64,000 nucleotides of DNA, taken from Pseudomonadota bacterium. Its GTDB lineage: Bacteria > Pseudomonadota > Gammaproteobacteria > Xanthomonadales > Xanthomonadaceae. The first letter of the stretch is position 1. The number at the start of each line of letters is the position of its first letter. Position numbers and translations under genes: made by a program. The DNA is taken from NCBI GenBank assembly GCA_018242485.1, contig JAFEBV010000020.1:62001-126000 (forward strand), given 5' to 3'. Below, one piece after another: positions 1-7,639 of this stretch. The notes beneath the pieces were generated by a model. That model was not told the origin of the DNA, made no database searches, and saw only the letters and a list, made by a program, of their open reading frames with translations.

Positions 1-515
1 CGATCGTCGGCATCGTGATGCTGCTCAAACGCTCCACCAAGTTCGCCCACTTCGTCGACCGCATGGCATTGAAATTGCCGATCATCGGCAAGATCCTGCA
101 CGAGTCGGCCATCTCGCGCTTTGCCCGCACTCTGGCCTTGACCTTCAAGGCCGGCGTGCCGCTGGTGGAGGCGCTGGACACCGTCGCCGGCGCCACCGGC
201 AGCGTGGTCTACTCCGACGCGGTCAAGCAGATCCGCGACGACGTCGCGGTCGGCTACCAGCTCAATCTGGCGATGAAGCAGGTCAACCTGTTCCCGCACA
301 TGGTGGTGTCGATGGTCGCCATCGGCGAGGAATCCGGCGCGCTGGACGCGATGCTGTTCAAGATCGCCGAGTTCTACGAGGAGGAGGTCAACAACGCGGT
401 GGACTCGCTGTCGAGCCTGCTCGAACCGATGATCATGATCGTCATCGGCATCCTCGTGGGTAGCATGGTGATCGGCATGTACCTGCCCATCTTCAAGCTC
501 GCCGCGGCGGTTTGA
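1..515 (+). CDS. pilC: Type IV pilus inner-membrane platform protein PilC (3' part)
   Basis: This is the C-terminal part of PilC, the inner-membrane platform protein of the type IV pilus assembly machine, a T2SSF-family protein. The reading frame is open from the left window edge, so the start lies outside. The visible part holds the second T2SSF cytoplasmic domain (FARTLALTFKAGVPLVEALD, then MVAIGEESGALDAML), which is diagnostic of the family. It ends with a hydrophobic segment (MIMIVIGILVGSMVIGMYLP) and a short tail. The prepilin peptidase pilD follows 19 bp downstream, the usual pilB-pilC-pilD order, so both are probably one operon for pilus biogenesis, twitching and DNA uptake. Confidence 0.95.
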   Translation, partial: IVGIVMLLKRSTKFAHFVDRMALKLPIIGKILHESAISRFARTLALTFKAGVPLVEALDTVAGATGSVVYSDAVKQIRDDVAVGYQLNLAMKQVNLFPHMVVSMVAIGEESGALDAMLFKIAEFYEEEVNNAVDSLSSLLEPMIMIVIGILVGSMVIGMYLPIFKLAAAV

Positions 516-534
516 CCGCGGCATCGTTCGCATC

Positions 535-1416
535 GTGTGGATCGATGTCCTGCAGCAGCCGGCCTTTCTGGTCGGCTGCGCTTTTCTGTTCGGGCTGCTG
601 GTCGGCAGCTTTCTCAATGTGGTGATCCTGCGCATTCCGCCGCGCCTGGAATGGCAGTGGCGGAGCGATGCCCGCGAGATCCTCGGCGCCGATGCCGCCG
701 CTCTGCCGGATGACGAGGGCGCTCCGGAGCCGCCGGGCATCGTGGTGCAGCGCTCGTTCTGCCCCAAGTGCCGCCACCAGCTTTCGGCGTTCGACAACAT
801 CCCGGTATTTTCGTGGCTGCTACTGGGTGGCCATTGCCGCTACTGCAAGGCGCCGATCTCGATCCAATACCCGGCCGTCGAACTGTTGACGGCCGTGGCC
901 AGCGCCGCGATCGTCTGGCATTTCGGGCCGACGTGGCAATCGCTGGCCGCGCTGGCGTTCACATGGATGTTGATCGCCCTGTCCGGCATCGACCTGCACA
1001 CCACCCTGCTGCCAGATCAGTTGACCTACCCGCTGCTGTGGCTGGGTCTGCTCGCCAGCAGCGTGCCGCTGTTCGCGGATCCGCTGTCGGCGCTGTGGGG
1101 CGCGGCTGCCGGCTACTTGAGTCTGTGGTCGGTTTACTGGCTGTACAAGCTGGCCACCGGCAAGGAGGGCATGGGCCGCGGCGATTTCAAGCTGCTCGCC
1201 GCGCTGGGGGCGTGGTGCGGGCTGAAAGGGGTGTTTCCGATCGTGTTGATCTCCGCCGGTCTCGGCGCGGTGATCGGCAGCGCATGGCTGCTCCTGCGCG
1301 GGCGTGACCGCGCCACCCCGATCCCGTTCGGCCCCTATCTGGCGGTGGCTGGCTGGATCCAATTGCTGTGGGGCGGGTCGATCATTCTGGCGTATCTGCA
1401 TTTCATGGGGCCGTGA
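535..1416 (+). CDS. pilD: Prepilin peptidase / N-methyltransferase PilD
   Basis: Bifunctional inner-membrane aspartic protease that cleaves type IV prepilin leader peptides and N-methylates the new N-terminus. It has 293 residues, normal for PilD. The N-terminal domain carries the zinc-binding pair of CxxC motifs at Cys76/79 and Cys101/104. The catalytic aspartates are visible as GIDLHT (Asp153) and the GRGDFKL motif (Asp217, the GxGD signature). Several hydrophobic segments fill the C-terminal half. The start used is GTG at 535. The stop overlaps the ATG of the next gene (TGATG), so translation of the phosphoethanolamine transferase may be coupled to pilD. In related genomes pilD is usually followed by coaE; here two extra genes lie between them. 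Confidence 0.95.
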   Translation: MWIDVLQQPAFLVGCAFLFGLLVGSFLNVVILRIPPRLEWQWRSDAREILGADAAALPDDEGAPEPPGIVVQRSFCPKCRHQLSAFDNIPVFSWLLLGGHCRYCKAPISIQYPAVELLTAVASAAIVWHFGPTWQSLAALAFTWMLIALSGIDLHTTLLPDQLTYPLLWLGLLASSVPLFADPLSALWGAAAGYLSLWSVYWLYKLATGKEGMGRGDFKLLAALGAWCGLKGVFPIVLISAGLGAVIGSAWLLLRGRDRATPIPFGPYLAVAGWIQLLWGGSIILAYLHFMGP

Positions 1417-3134
1417 TGACTCCCGATTCACCCCGAAGCCGCGGCGATGACATTCGCGCCACAGTCGCCTGTGGCCTGCTGATCCTGTTGCTGATGGCAC
1501 CCAATCTGGCGCTGTTGTCCTACGGACACACCAGCGGTGTCGGCCTGATCGTGATGCCGTTGATCCTGCTCGTCATCATCGCGGCGGTGCTGGGCAAACG
1601 GCCATGGCTGGCATGCTTGTTGTTGCTGCCGTTCGCGTTGCTGGCGCCATTGGATCTGTATTACATCACCCGCTATCACGCCGCGACCACGCCGGCCATC
1701 ATTGCCTCGATCTTCGCCACCAACTTGCGCGAAGCGCGTGAATACCTCGGTGGAACCTTGCTTCCCTTGGTCATGGCGGAAGCCGCAGTTGCGGTGCTGA
1801 CGCTTGGCGCAAGCTGGCTGGTGTGGCGCGCACGCTGGCGCTGGACGCATCGTTCCCGCACCCTGATTCTCGCCCTTGCAATAGGCATGCCCGTGCTGGC
1901 CATGGCCTTGGCGGCAGGCATCGGCAACAAGGGTACGCGCATGCAACGTTCGATTGCTGCGTTGGGTGCCTTGTCGGATCCGTTCCGCAACGCATTCCCG
2001 GTGGCGCCGATCGTGCAATACGCAACTTACCGCCAGGAATTGGAATCGGTACGCCAGGACATGGCCGCGATGGATGCATTCCGCTTCCATGCCCGTCGCG
2101 CAACAGCTATTCCACAGCGGCAAATTTATGTGCTGGTCATTGGCGAGGCCAGTCGCCGCGATCACTGGCAACTGCTCGGCTACGGGCGCGCGACAAATCC
2201 CGAGCTGTCGAAACTGCCGCAACTCGTGCCGATCACGGACATGCTCGGATCCTGGCCGCAATCGATCACGGCCATTCCACAGCTCCTTACGCGCAGGCCG
2301 CCGGATGGCAATCCCCTGACTTTCAATGAGCCATCGATCCTGCGCGCGATGGATGAAGCCGGCTTCGACACCTGGTGGATCTCCAACCAGATGCCGCTGG
2401 GTCTGTTCGATTCGATGGTGGCCACCTATGCATTGGAAGCCCGCCATTCGGTCTACGTCAACCACGTTTCGTGGACCGCGCCGGGTGCCTACGACGAAGC
2501 TGTGCTGCACCCATTTCGCGATGCCATCGCATCTTCCCATCGCGACTTGTTCATCGTCCTGCACCTGATGGGGAGCCACCAGCGTTACGATTACCGTTAC
2601 CCGGCTGCATTTCGCCGATTCCAGCCGACCGAAACGGACACTGCGAGCAGCGCGAGCATCGTCGATAAAGAACGCAACAGTTACGACAACTCCATCCTGT
2701 ACACCGACCATGTGCTGGCCGAGGTCATCGGCATCCTGCAGAAAAGCGGGGCAGTGACGGCGCTATGGTATGAATCCGACCACGGCGAATCGCTGCCGAC
2801 TCCCACCTGCCCCCTCATCGGGCACGGCAACGGGACGCGCGAGGAATACGAGGTATCCGCCTTCGCCTGGGTGTCGAATGCCTACATGACCGCGTTTCCG
2901 CATCGCGTTGCCGCGCTGCGCGAAAATGCCGGCAAGCGCACCCTGAGTGCGGACACGTTCGAATCGCTCATCGACATGGCGAACCTCACCTACCCGGGTC
3001 GCGACGCCTCGCATAGTCTGTTCGATCCGGATTGGCAGTACCGGCCACGGATCGTGAATTACCCCGTCAAGATCAATATGGACAACGCTGTATTCGACCC
3101 GAATTGCCAGATCGTGGAACCGCCGAGTGGTTGA
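1416..3134 (+). CDS. Phosphoethanolamine transferase of the EptA/CptA family (copy 1)
   Basis: Inner-membrane enzyme with an alkaline-phosphatase/sulfatase fold, 572 residues. The family transfers phosphoethanolamine from phosphatidylethanolamine to lipid A or core sugars on the periplasmic side. About four hydrophobic segments occupy residues 15-170. The periplasmic domain starts near 235, with the metal/nucleophile motif GEASRRDH (243-250) and the metal motif SDHGES (454-459) plus His470. In EptA/MCR proteins a threonine directly follows the GE pair; here Ala then Ser246 occupy that place, so Ser246 is the likely nucleophile (inference). The start is the ATG that overlaps the pilD stop. A longer upstream frame exists but lies inside pilD. 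Base composition looks less GC-rich than copy 2, suggesting separate histories. Substrate not determinable. Confidence 0.85.
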   Translation: MTPDSPRSRGDDIRATVACGLLILLLMAPNLALLSYGHTSGVGLIVMPLILLVIIAAVLGKRPWLACLLLLPFALLAPLDLYYITRYHAATTPAIIASIFATNLREAREYLGGTLLPLVMAEAAVAVLTLGASWLVWRARWRWTHRSRTLILALAIGMPVLAMALAAGIGNKGTRMQRSIAALGALSDPFRNAFPVAPIVQYATYRQELESVRQDMAAMDAFRFHARRATAIPQRQIYVLVIGEASRRDHWQLLGYGRATNPELSKLPQLVPITDMLGSWPQSITAIPQLLTRRPPDGNPLTFNEPSILRAMDEAGFDTWWISNQMPLGLFDSMVATYALEARHSVYVNHVSWTAPGAYDEAVLHPFRDAIASSHRDLFIVLHLMGSHQRYDYRYPAAFRRFQPTETDTASSASIVDKERNSYDNSILYTDHVLAEVIGILQKSGAVTALWYESDHGESLPTPTCPLIGHGNGTREEYEVSAFAWVSNAYMTAFPHRVAALRENAGKRTLSADTFESLIDMANLTYPGRDASHSLFDPDWQYRPRIVNYPVKINMDNAVFDPNCQIVEPPSG

Positions 3135-3232
3135 AAAACTCCCGCGTCGGGTCATCGACCATGCAGTACGATCGACGCGCTGGAAAAATAGCCATTGAAT
3201 CAACCCACTCCGCCTGATCGCTCTTCGTCCGC

Positions 3233-5101
3233 ATGACGTCTCCCGCACCTTCACGCCCCCCCCGCCGGCTGGCGATCGCCTTGCTGCTCGCCCTGCTGGC
3301 CTTGATCCTGCTGCCCAACGCGGTGTGGCTGGCGATGGGCCGCGAGCTCGACCACCCGTGGGTGGCGCCGGTGATCCTGCCGCTGGCGCTGCTGCTGGCG
3401 CTGTTCGCCGTGTTCGGCAAGCGCGTGTGGATCGCCTGCCTGCTGTTGCTGCCGTTCGCCGTGCTCTCGCCGATGGAGGCCTTCTACATCAAGGCCTACG
3501 GGCGGCCAAGCTTCGCCGAGATCATCGCCACCCTGATCGCCACCAACCCGCGCGAGATGCGCGAGTACCTCGGCCCGTTGTTGATCCCGCTGCTGCTGTG
3601 CGTGGCCGTGGCCGCCGCCATCCCGGCGCTGGCGGCGTGGTACAGCCATCGCGCCAGCCTGCGCCTGCCGGGCACGGTGCGAGCGTGGATGCTGGCGCTG
3701 GCCATCGCCGCGCCGCTGGCGGTGGGCGTCACCGCGGGTGTCACCGGCAAGGGCGATCTGCATGCGCGCTGGGAAGCGAGCCTGAAGGAAGGCGAAGTGG
3801 TCGGCAACCAGTTCCAGTTCGGCTGGCCGTTCGGGCTGATCCAGCGGCTGGTGAGCTATCGCCAGGAATGGAACGCGATGCACGCCAACGTCGCCCGGCT
3901 GGACGGTTTCCGCTTCCACGCCCGCCTCGCCACGCCGCTGCCGCAGCGGCAGGTGTTTGTGCTGGTGATCGGCGAGGCCAGCCGCCGCGACCACTGGCAA
4001 TTGTTCGGTTACGCGCGCCCAACCACGCCGGAGCTGGAAAAAACCGCCAACCTGGTGCCGATCACCGATCTGGACTCGGCCTGGCCCGAATCGATCACCG
4101 CCATCCCGATGATCCTCACCCGCAAGCCGGCCACCATCAGCAGCTACACGTGGTGGAAGGAAGCCTCGATCCTGCGCGCGATGAAGGAGGCGGGCTACGA
4201 GACGTACTGGATCTCCAACCAGCAGGCGATCGGCAAGTACGACTCGCCGGTATCGACCTTCGCCTTCGAGGCCGATCACGAGATGTTTCTCAACCACGCC
4301 TCGTGGAGCGTGCCGGGTGCCTACGACGAGGTGCTGCTGCAAGCCCTGCGCGATGTGCTGCACGACTCGAACAGAAACCTGTTCATCGTCCTGCACATGA
4401 TGGGCAACCATCAAAGCTACGACTACCGTTATCCGGATGCCTACAAACGCTGGCGGCCGACCCAGTCCGATCCATGGGACGAGGATGCCGACAGTGGCGA
4501 CGACGACGCTTCGGCATCCGAGTCTTCCGACAGCGCCGCATCGGATTCGGGCAGCGACAGCGATGACGGCAGCGACGTGACCGATGCCGAAGACGTGCAG
4601 CGCGGCATCAACAGCTACGACAATTCGATCCTGTACACCGACCACGTCCTCGCCTCGATCATCGGCATCCTGCGCGGCAGCGGCGCGGTGAGTGCGCTGT
4701 GGTTCGAGTCCGACCACGGCGAGGCGCTGCCGAGCGCGACCTGCTCGGCCGAGGGGCATGGCCACGGTATCCGCTCCGAATACGAAATCCCGGTACTGTT
4801 CTGGTATTCGGATTCCTACCTGGACGCATTCCCGGCGCGCGTGGCCGCGCTGCGCGCCAACGCCGGCAAGCGCACCATGAGCGAAAGCACTTTCGAGTCG
4901 CTGGCCGACATGGCCGGAGTGGCCTTCCCCGGTCACGATCCGACGTGGAGCCTGTTCAGCACCCTGTGGCGCTACCATCCGCGCATCGTGAACCGGCCGG
5001 CGCAGGGAGACATCGACACCGCCACCTTCAGCAAGGAATGCGATCTGGTGCAACCAAGGAAGGAGCCGATCCCATCGACGCCGCCTTCTGGCCGGGGTTG
5101 A
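3233..5101 (+). CDS. Phosphoethanolamine transferase of the EptA/CptA family (copy 2, with acidic insert)
   Basis: Tandem paralogue of the preceding gene, 622 residues, same architecture: hydrophobic segments in residues 12-170 and a periplasmic sulfatase-like domain with GEASRRDH (247-254) and ESDHGE near 490. It differs by an insert of about 45 residues at 412-456, almost only Asp, Glu, Ser, Ala and Gly (for example SGDDDASASESSDSAAS), between the conserved motifs YKRWRPT and INSYDNSILYTDH. Copy 1 has only a short spacer at that point. The start is ATG 3233. Codons 8-11 contain a run of eight C (3256-3263), where slippage would shift the frame near the start. Probable role is lipid A or core modification (family knowledge). 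The duplicate may act on another acceptor (inference). Confidence 0.85.
   Translation: MTSPAPSRPPRRLAIALLLALLALILLPNAVWLAMGRELDHPWVAPVILPLALLLALFAVFGKRVWIACLLLLPFAVLSPMEAFYIKAYGRPSFAEIIATLIATNPREMREYLGPLLIPLLLCVAVAAAIPALAAWYSHRASLRLPGTVRAWMLALAIAAPLAVGVTAGVTGKGDLHARWEASLKEGEVVGNQFQFGWPFGLIQRLVSYRQEWNAMHANVARLDGFRFHARLATPLPQRQVFVLVIGEASRRDHWQLFGYARPTTPELEKTANLVPITDLDSAWPESITAIPMILTRKPATISSYTWWKEASILRAMKEAGYETYWISNQQAIGKYDSPVSTFAFEADHEMFLNHASWSVPGAYDEVLLQALRDVLHDSNRNLFIVLHMMGNHQSYDYRYPDAYKRWRPTQSDPWDEDADSGDDDASASESSDSAASDSGSDSDDGSDVTDAEDVQRGINSYDNSILYTDHVLASIIGILRGSGAVSALWFESDHGEALPSATCSAEGHGHGIRSEYEIPVLFWYSDSYLDAFPARVAALRANAGKRTMSESTFESLADMAGVAFPGHDPTWSLFSTLWRYHPRIVNRPAQGDIDTATFSKECDLVQPRKEPIPSTPPSGRG
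3256..3263 (+). repeat. Run of eight C in the 5' end of the second ept gene
   Basis: Homopolymer of eight C residues spanning codons 8-11 of the phosphoethanolamine transferase. Runs of this kind are known slippage sites; a gain or loss of one base would truncate the protein after a few residues. Only one allele is visible here, so variation is not shown. Confidence 0.6.
4466..4600 (+). repeat. Low-complexity Asp/Ser-coding insert in the second ept gene
   Basis: In-frame stretch coding for an Asp/Ser/Ala/Gly-rich segment of about 45 residues that is mostly absent from the tandem paralogue. The DNA is rich in short GAC/GAT/AGC triplet repeats, consistent with expansion by slippage. It sits between two conserved motifs of the periplasmic catalytic domain and is probably a surface loop. 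Confidence 0.7.
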
Positions 5102-5153
5102 CGATGGCCTGGACAAGTTTGATCCCGCGACCGCACCGCGCCGGACATTGACG

Positions 5154-5771
5154 ATGGCGCGCTTCGTCGTGGCCGTTACCGGCGGCATCGCTTCGGGCAA
5201 GTCCGAAGCCTGTCGTTGCTTCGAACGGCTCGGCATGGCGGTGGCCGATGCCGACGCAATCGCCCGCGAGACGGTCGCGCCCGGGCAGCCGGCGTTGGCG
5301 GCGATCGTCGAACGTTTCGGCAACGCCGTGCTTGCGGGTGATGGCAGCCTCGATCGCGCGGTCTTGCGCAAGCTCGTGTTCGCCGATGCCGCCACGCGCC
5401 ACGAGTTGGAAGCGATTCTGCACCCGCTTATCCGCGAGGCGCTGCGAACGGCCTGTGCGGCCGCGCGCAGTCCGTATGCCATCGCCGCGATCCCGCTGCT
5501 GGCCGAAGGCGGCGGACGCAGCGCGTATCCGTGGCTCGACCGCATCCTCGTGATCGACGTGTCGCCCGAGGTGCAGCTGGCTCGCTTGCTCGCCCGCGAC
5601 GGCGATACTCGCGAGCAGGCGCTGCGCATCCTCGCCGCGCAGGCGACCCGCGACCAGCGGCTGGCGATCGCCGACGATGCGATCGTCAACGACGGCACCC
5701 CCGAGGCATTGTCGAAAAACGTCGCGGCCGTGCATGCCCGCTACTTGCTTGCAGCCGCCGCAAATCCATGA
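5154..5771 (+). CDS. coaE: Dephospho-CoA kinase CoaE
   Basis: Cytoplasmic P-loop kinase that phosphorylates the 3'-hydroxyl of the ribose of dephospho-CoA, the last step of coenzyme A synthesis. It has 205 residues, typical for CoaE. The Walker A motif GGIASGKS lies at residues 9-16, followed by the family motif DADAIARE and the segment HPLIRE. ATG 5154 is preferred over a TTG two codons upstream. It follows the second ept gene by 52 bp on the same strand and faces recD, which ends 110 bp downstream on the other strand. Pairing of coaE with pilus genes is common in gammaproteobacteria. Confidence 0.95.
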   Translation: MARFVVAVTGGIASGKSEACRCFERLGMAVADADAIARETVAPGQPALAAIVERFGNAVLAGDGSLDRAVLRKLVFADAATRHELEAILHPLIREALRTACAAARSPYAIAAIPLLAEGGGRSAYPWLDRILVIDVSPEVQLARLLARDGDTREQALRILAAQATRDQRLAIADDAIVNDGTPEALSKNVAAVHARYLLAAAANP

Positions 5772-5803
5772 TCGATGCAAGGCGGTTCTGGGCGGTTCCG
5801 GGG

Positions 5804-5819
5804 ACGCCCATCGGGGCGT
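5804..5819. terminator. Small hairpin between convergent coaE and recD
   Basis: Six-bp stem (ACGCCC/GGGCGT) with a four-base loop in the gap between two convergent genes. There is no T-run of useful length, so a role as terminator is only a possibility. Confidence 0.25.
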
Positions 5820-5881
5820 TGGACGACGATGCGAGCAGACCGGAATCGGTTTCAATGAATCCCGGTAGTCGATTCGCCTGT

Positions 5882-7639
5882 TCAAGCTCGGGTTCGCATC
5901 CGCTCCGCCAGTCCACCCGCGCGTCGCACGCTGTTTTGCAATGCGGCATCGAGCGAGCCTTGCGTGCACCACAACTCGATGCGCTGGCGTGCGCGCGAGA
6001 GCGCGGTGTAGAGCAGTTGCCGGGTGAGGATCGGACTGTCGGCGGTGGGTGGCAGCAGCACGGCGACGTGCGCGTATTCCGAACCCTGGCTGCGATGCAC
6101 GGTGATGGCGAAGGCGCTTTCGTGCGCGAGCAGCGCTTCGGGGGCGAGGGCGCGCACGCCGGCTTCGTCGTCGGATTCGAACCACACCTGCAGGCGACCG
6201 TCTGGATCGGCCAGGCACAGTCCGACATCGCCATTGAACAAGCCGGCGGCGTAATCGTTGCGCACCACCACCACCGCGCGGCCCGGATACCAGACATCGC
6301 TTTCGGGGACGTGCCAGCGCTTGCGCAAGGCGCGCTCGATGGCGGCGGCGACGGCGGGCGCGCCGAATGATCCTTCGCGCAGAGCGCACAACAGTTGCCG
6401 CCCGGACAACGCGCGCAGGGCGGCGCGGGCGTCGGCGGGATTGGAACAAGTCGCGGGCTGGTGGGTGGCCAGTTCCGCGCTCCAATGGCGCAGCACGCGG
6501 GCCAGCGCTTGCCGATCGGGTACCGCATGTTCGCGCACGGTCGCACCGGCGACCTGCCACGCCGCTTCGAATGCCGTCTTGTCGCCCACGCGCACGCTCT
6601 CGTGCACCGCGGTCAAAGCCTGCTGAGCGCGGAAGCTGTGGCGCAGGCGAACCAGATCGCCGGAGTCTTGGGCTTCCAGCACCGCCGCCAGATCCATCAG
6701 CGCCGAGCCGGCGCCGACCGAGGCGAGCTGGTCGGCATCGCCGACGAGGATCAGCGCGGTTTCCGGGCGCAGCGCATCGAGCAGGGCGCGCAGCAGCGAC
6801 AGATCGACCATCGAGGCTTCGTCCACCACCACCACGTCGGCGGGCAGGCGGTTGCCGCCGTGGTGCACGAAGCCGCCGTTCCAGCGCTGGTAGCCGAGCA
6901 GGCGGTGCAGGGTCTGTGCCGATTCGGGCACCTGTGCGAGTGCTATGCGCCATGCTTCGGGCAGGTTCGCGGCGAGCAGGCTGTCGCGTCCCTGCCGCAG
7001 CGATTGCGCCAGTCGCTGCGCGGCCTTGCCGGTCGGCGCGGCCAGCGCCATCGTCAATGTTGCGGCGGCGGCGTGTTGCAGGCGCAGCAGCATGCGCAAC
7101 ACGGTGGTGGTCTTGCCGGTGCCCGGCCCACCGGTGAGCACGAACAAACGCCGGCCGCCGACCTGCTGCACGGCCTGCCGCTGCGGGGCGACGGCTGCAT
7201 CGTTGCGGCCGTCGAACAGTCGATCCAGATCCGCCTCCGACAACGGTTCGGGCGTGGCGGCCGCGCGGCGTGCGCGCAGTGCTTCGATGACACACGTCTC
7301 GTCGCGACGGTTGCGCCACAGGTAGAAGCGCCCGGCTTCATCGAGCACGAACGGTCGCGGCGCGCCGGTATCGTCGGCGGCCACCAGGGGTTGTGCACGC
7401 AACGAGTCCAGTTCCTCTGCGCTGCACGCCGGCAAGCCATCGTGCGTATCGGCTGCTGCAGCGAGAAACAACGCGGTGTCGCCCTTGCCATCGGCCTCGC
7501 AGACTTGCTGCGCCAGATCGGCCAACATCGGTGATCCGCCATGCGCGCGCACCCAGCGCCCGAGAGCGTCTCCCAGCGCGGTCCACGCATCCAGCCCGGT
7601 CGATGGCGGCGGTGCCGCGATGAATCGGTAAGCACTCAT
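5882..7639 (-). CDS. recD: RecBCD exonuclease V alpha subunit RecD
   Basis: Fast 5'-3' helicase subunit of RecBCD, which unwinds and degrades DNA from double-strand ends and prepares them for RecA after Chi recognition. It has 585 residues, similar to E. coli RecD. Walker A TGGPGTGKTTT lies near residues 169-179, Walker B VVVDEASMVDLSLL near 270, and the C-terminal UvrD-like motif HRSQGSEYAHVAVLLPP near 530. The start is the ATG that overlaps the recB stop (ATGA). An open frame continues upstream inside recB in another phase but is a shadow. It is the last gene of recC-recB-recD on the minus strand. Confidence 0.96.
   Translation of the reverse strand: MSAYRFIAAPPPSTGLDAWTALGDALGRWVRAHGGSPMLADLAQQVCEADGKGDTALFLAAAADTHDGLPACSAEELDSLRAQPLVAADDTGAPRPFVLDEAGRFYLWRNRRDETCVIEALRARRAAATPEPLSEADLDRLFDGRNDAAVAPQRQAVQQVGGRRLFVLTGGPGTGKTTTVLRMLLRLQHAAAATLTMALAAPTGKAAQRLAQSLRQGRDSLLAANLPEAWRIALAQVPESAQTLHRLLGYQRWNGGFVHHGGNRLPADVVVVDEASMVDLSLLRALLDALRPETALILVGDADQLASVGAGSALMDLAAVLEAQDSGDLVRLRHSFRAQQALTAVHESVRVGDKTAFEAAWQVAGATVREHAVPDRQALARVLRHWSAELATHQPATCSNPADARAALRALSGRQLLCALREGSFGAPAVAAAIERALRKRWHVPESDVWYPGRAVVVVRNDYAAGLFNGDVGLCLADPDGRLQVWFESDDEAGVRALAPEALLAHESAFAITVHRSQGSEYAHVAVLLPPTADSPILTRQLLYTALSRARQRIELWCTQGSLDAALQNSVRRAGGLAERMRTRA

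Noticed and set aside
3251..5698. Long minus-strand open frame across the second ept gene and coaE
   Set aside because: Both plus-strand genes have intact catalytic motifs; the antisense product is low-complexity.
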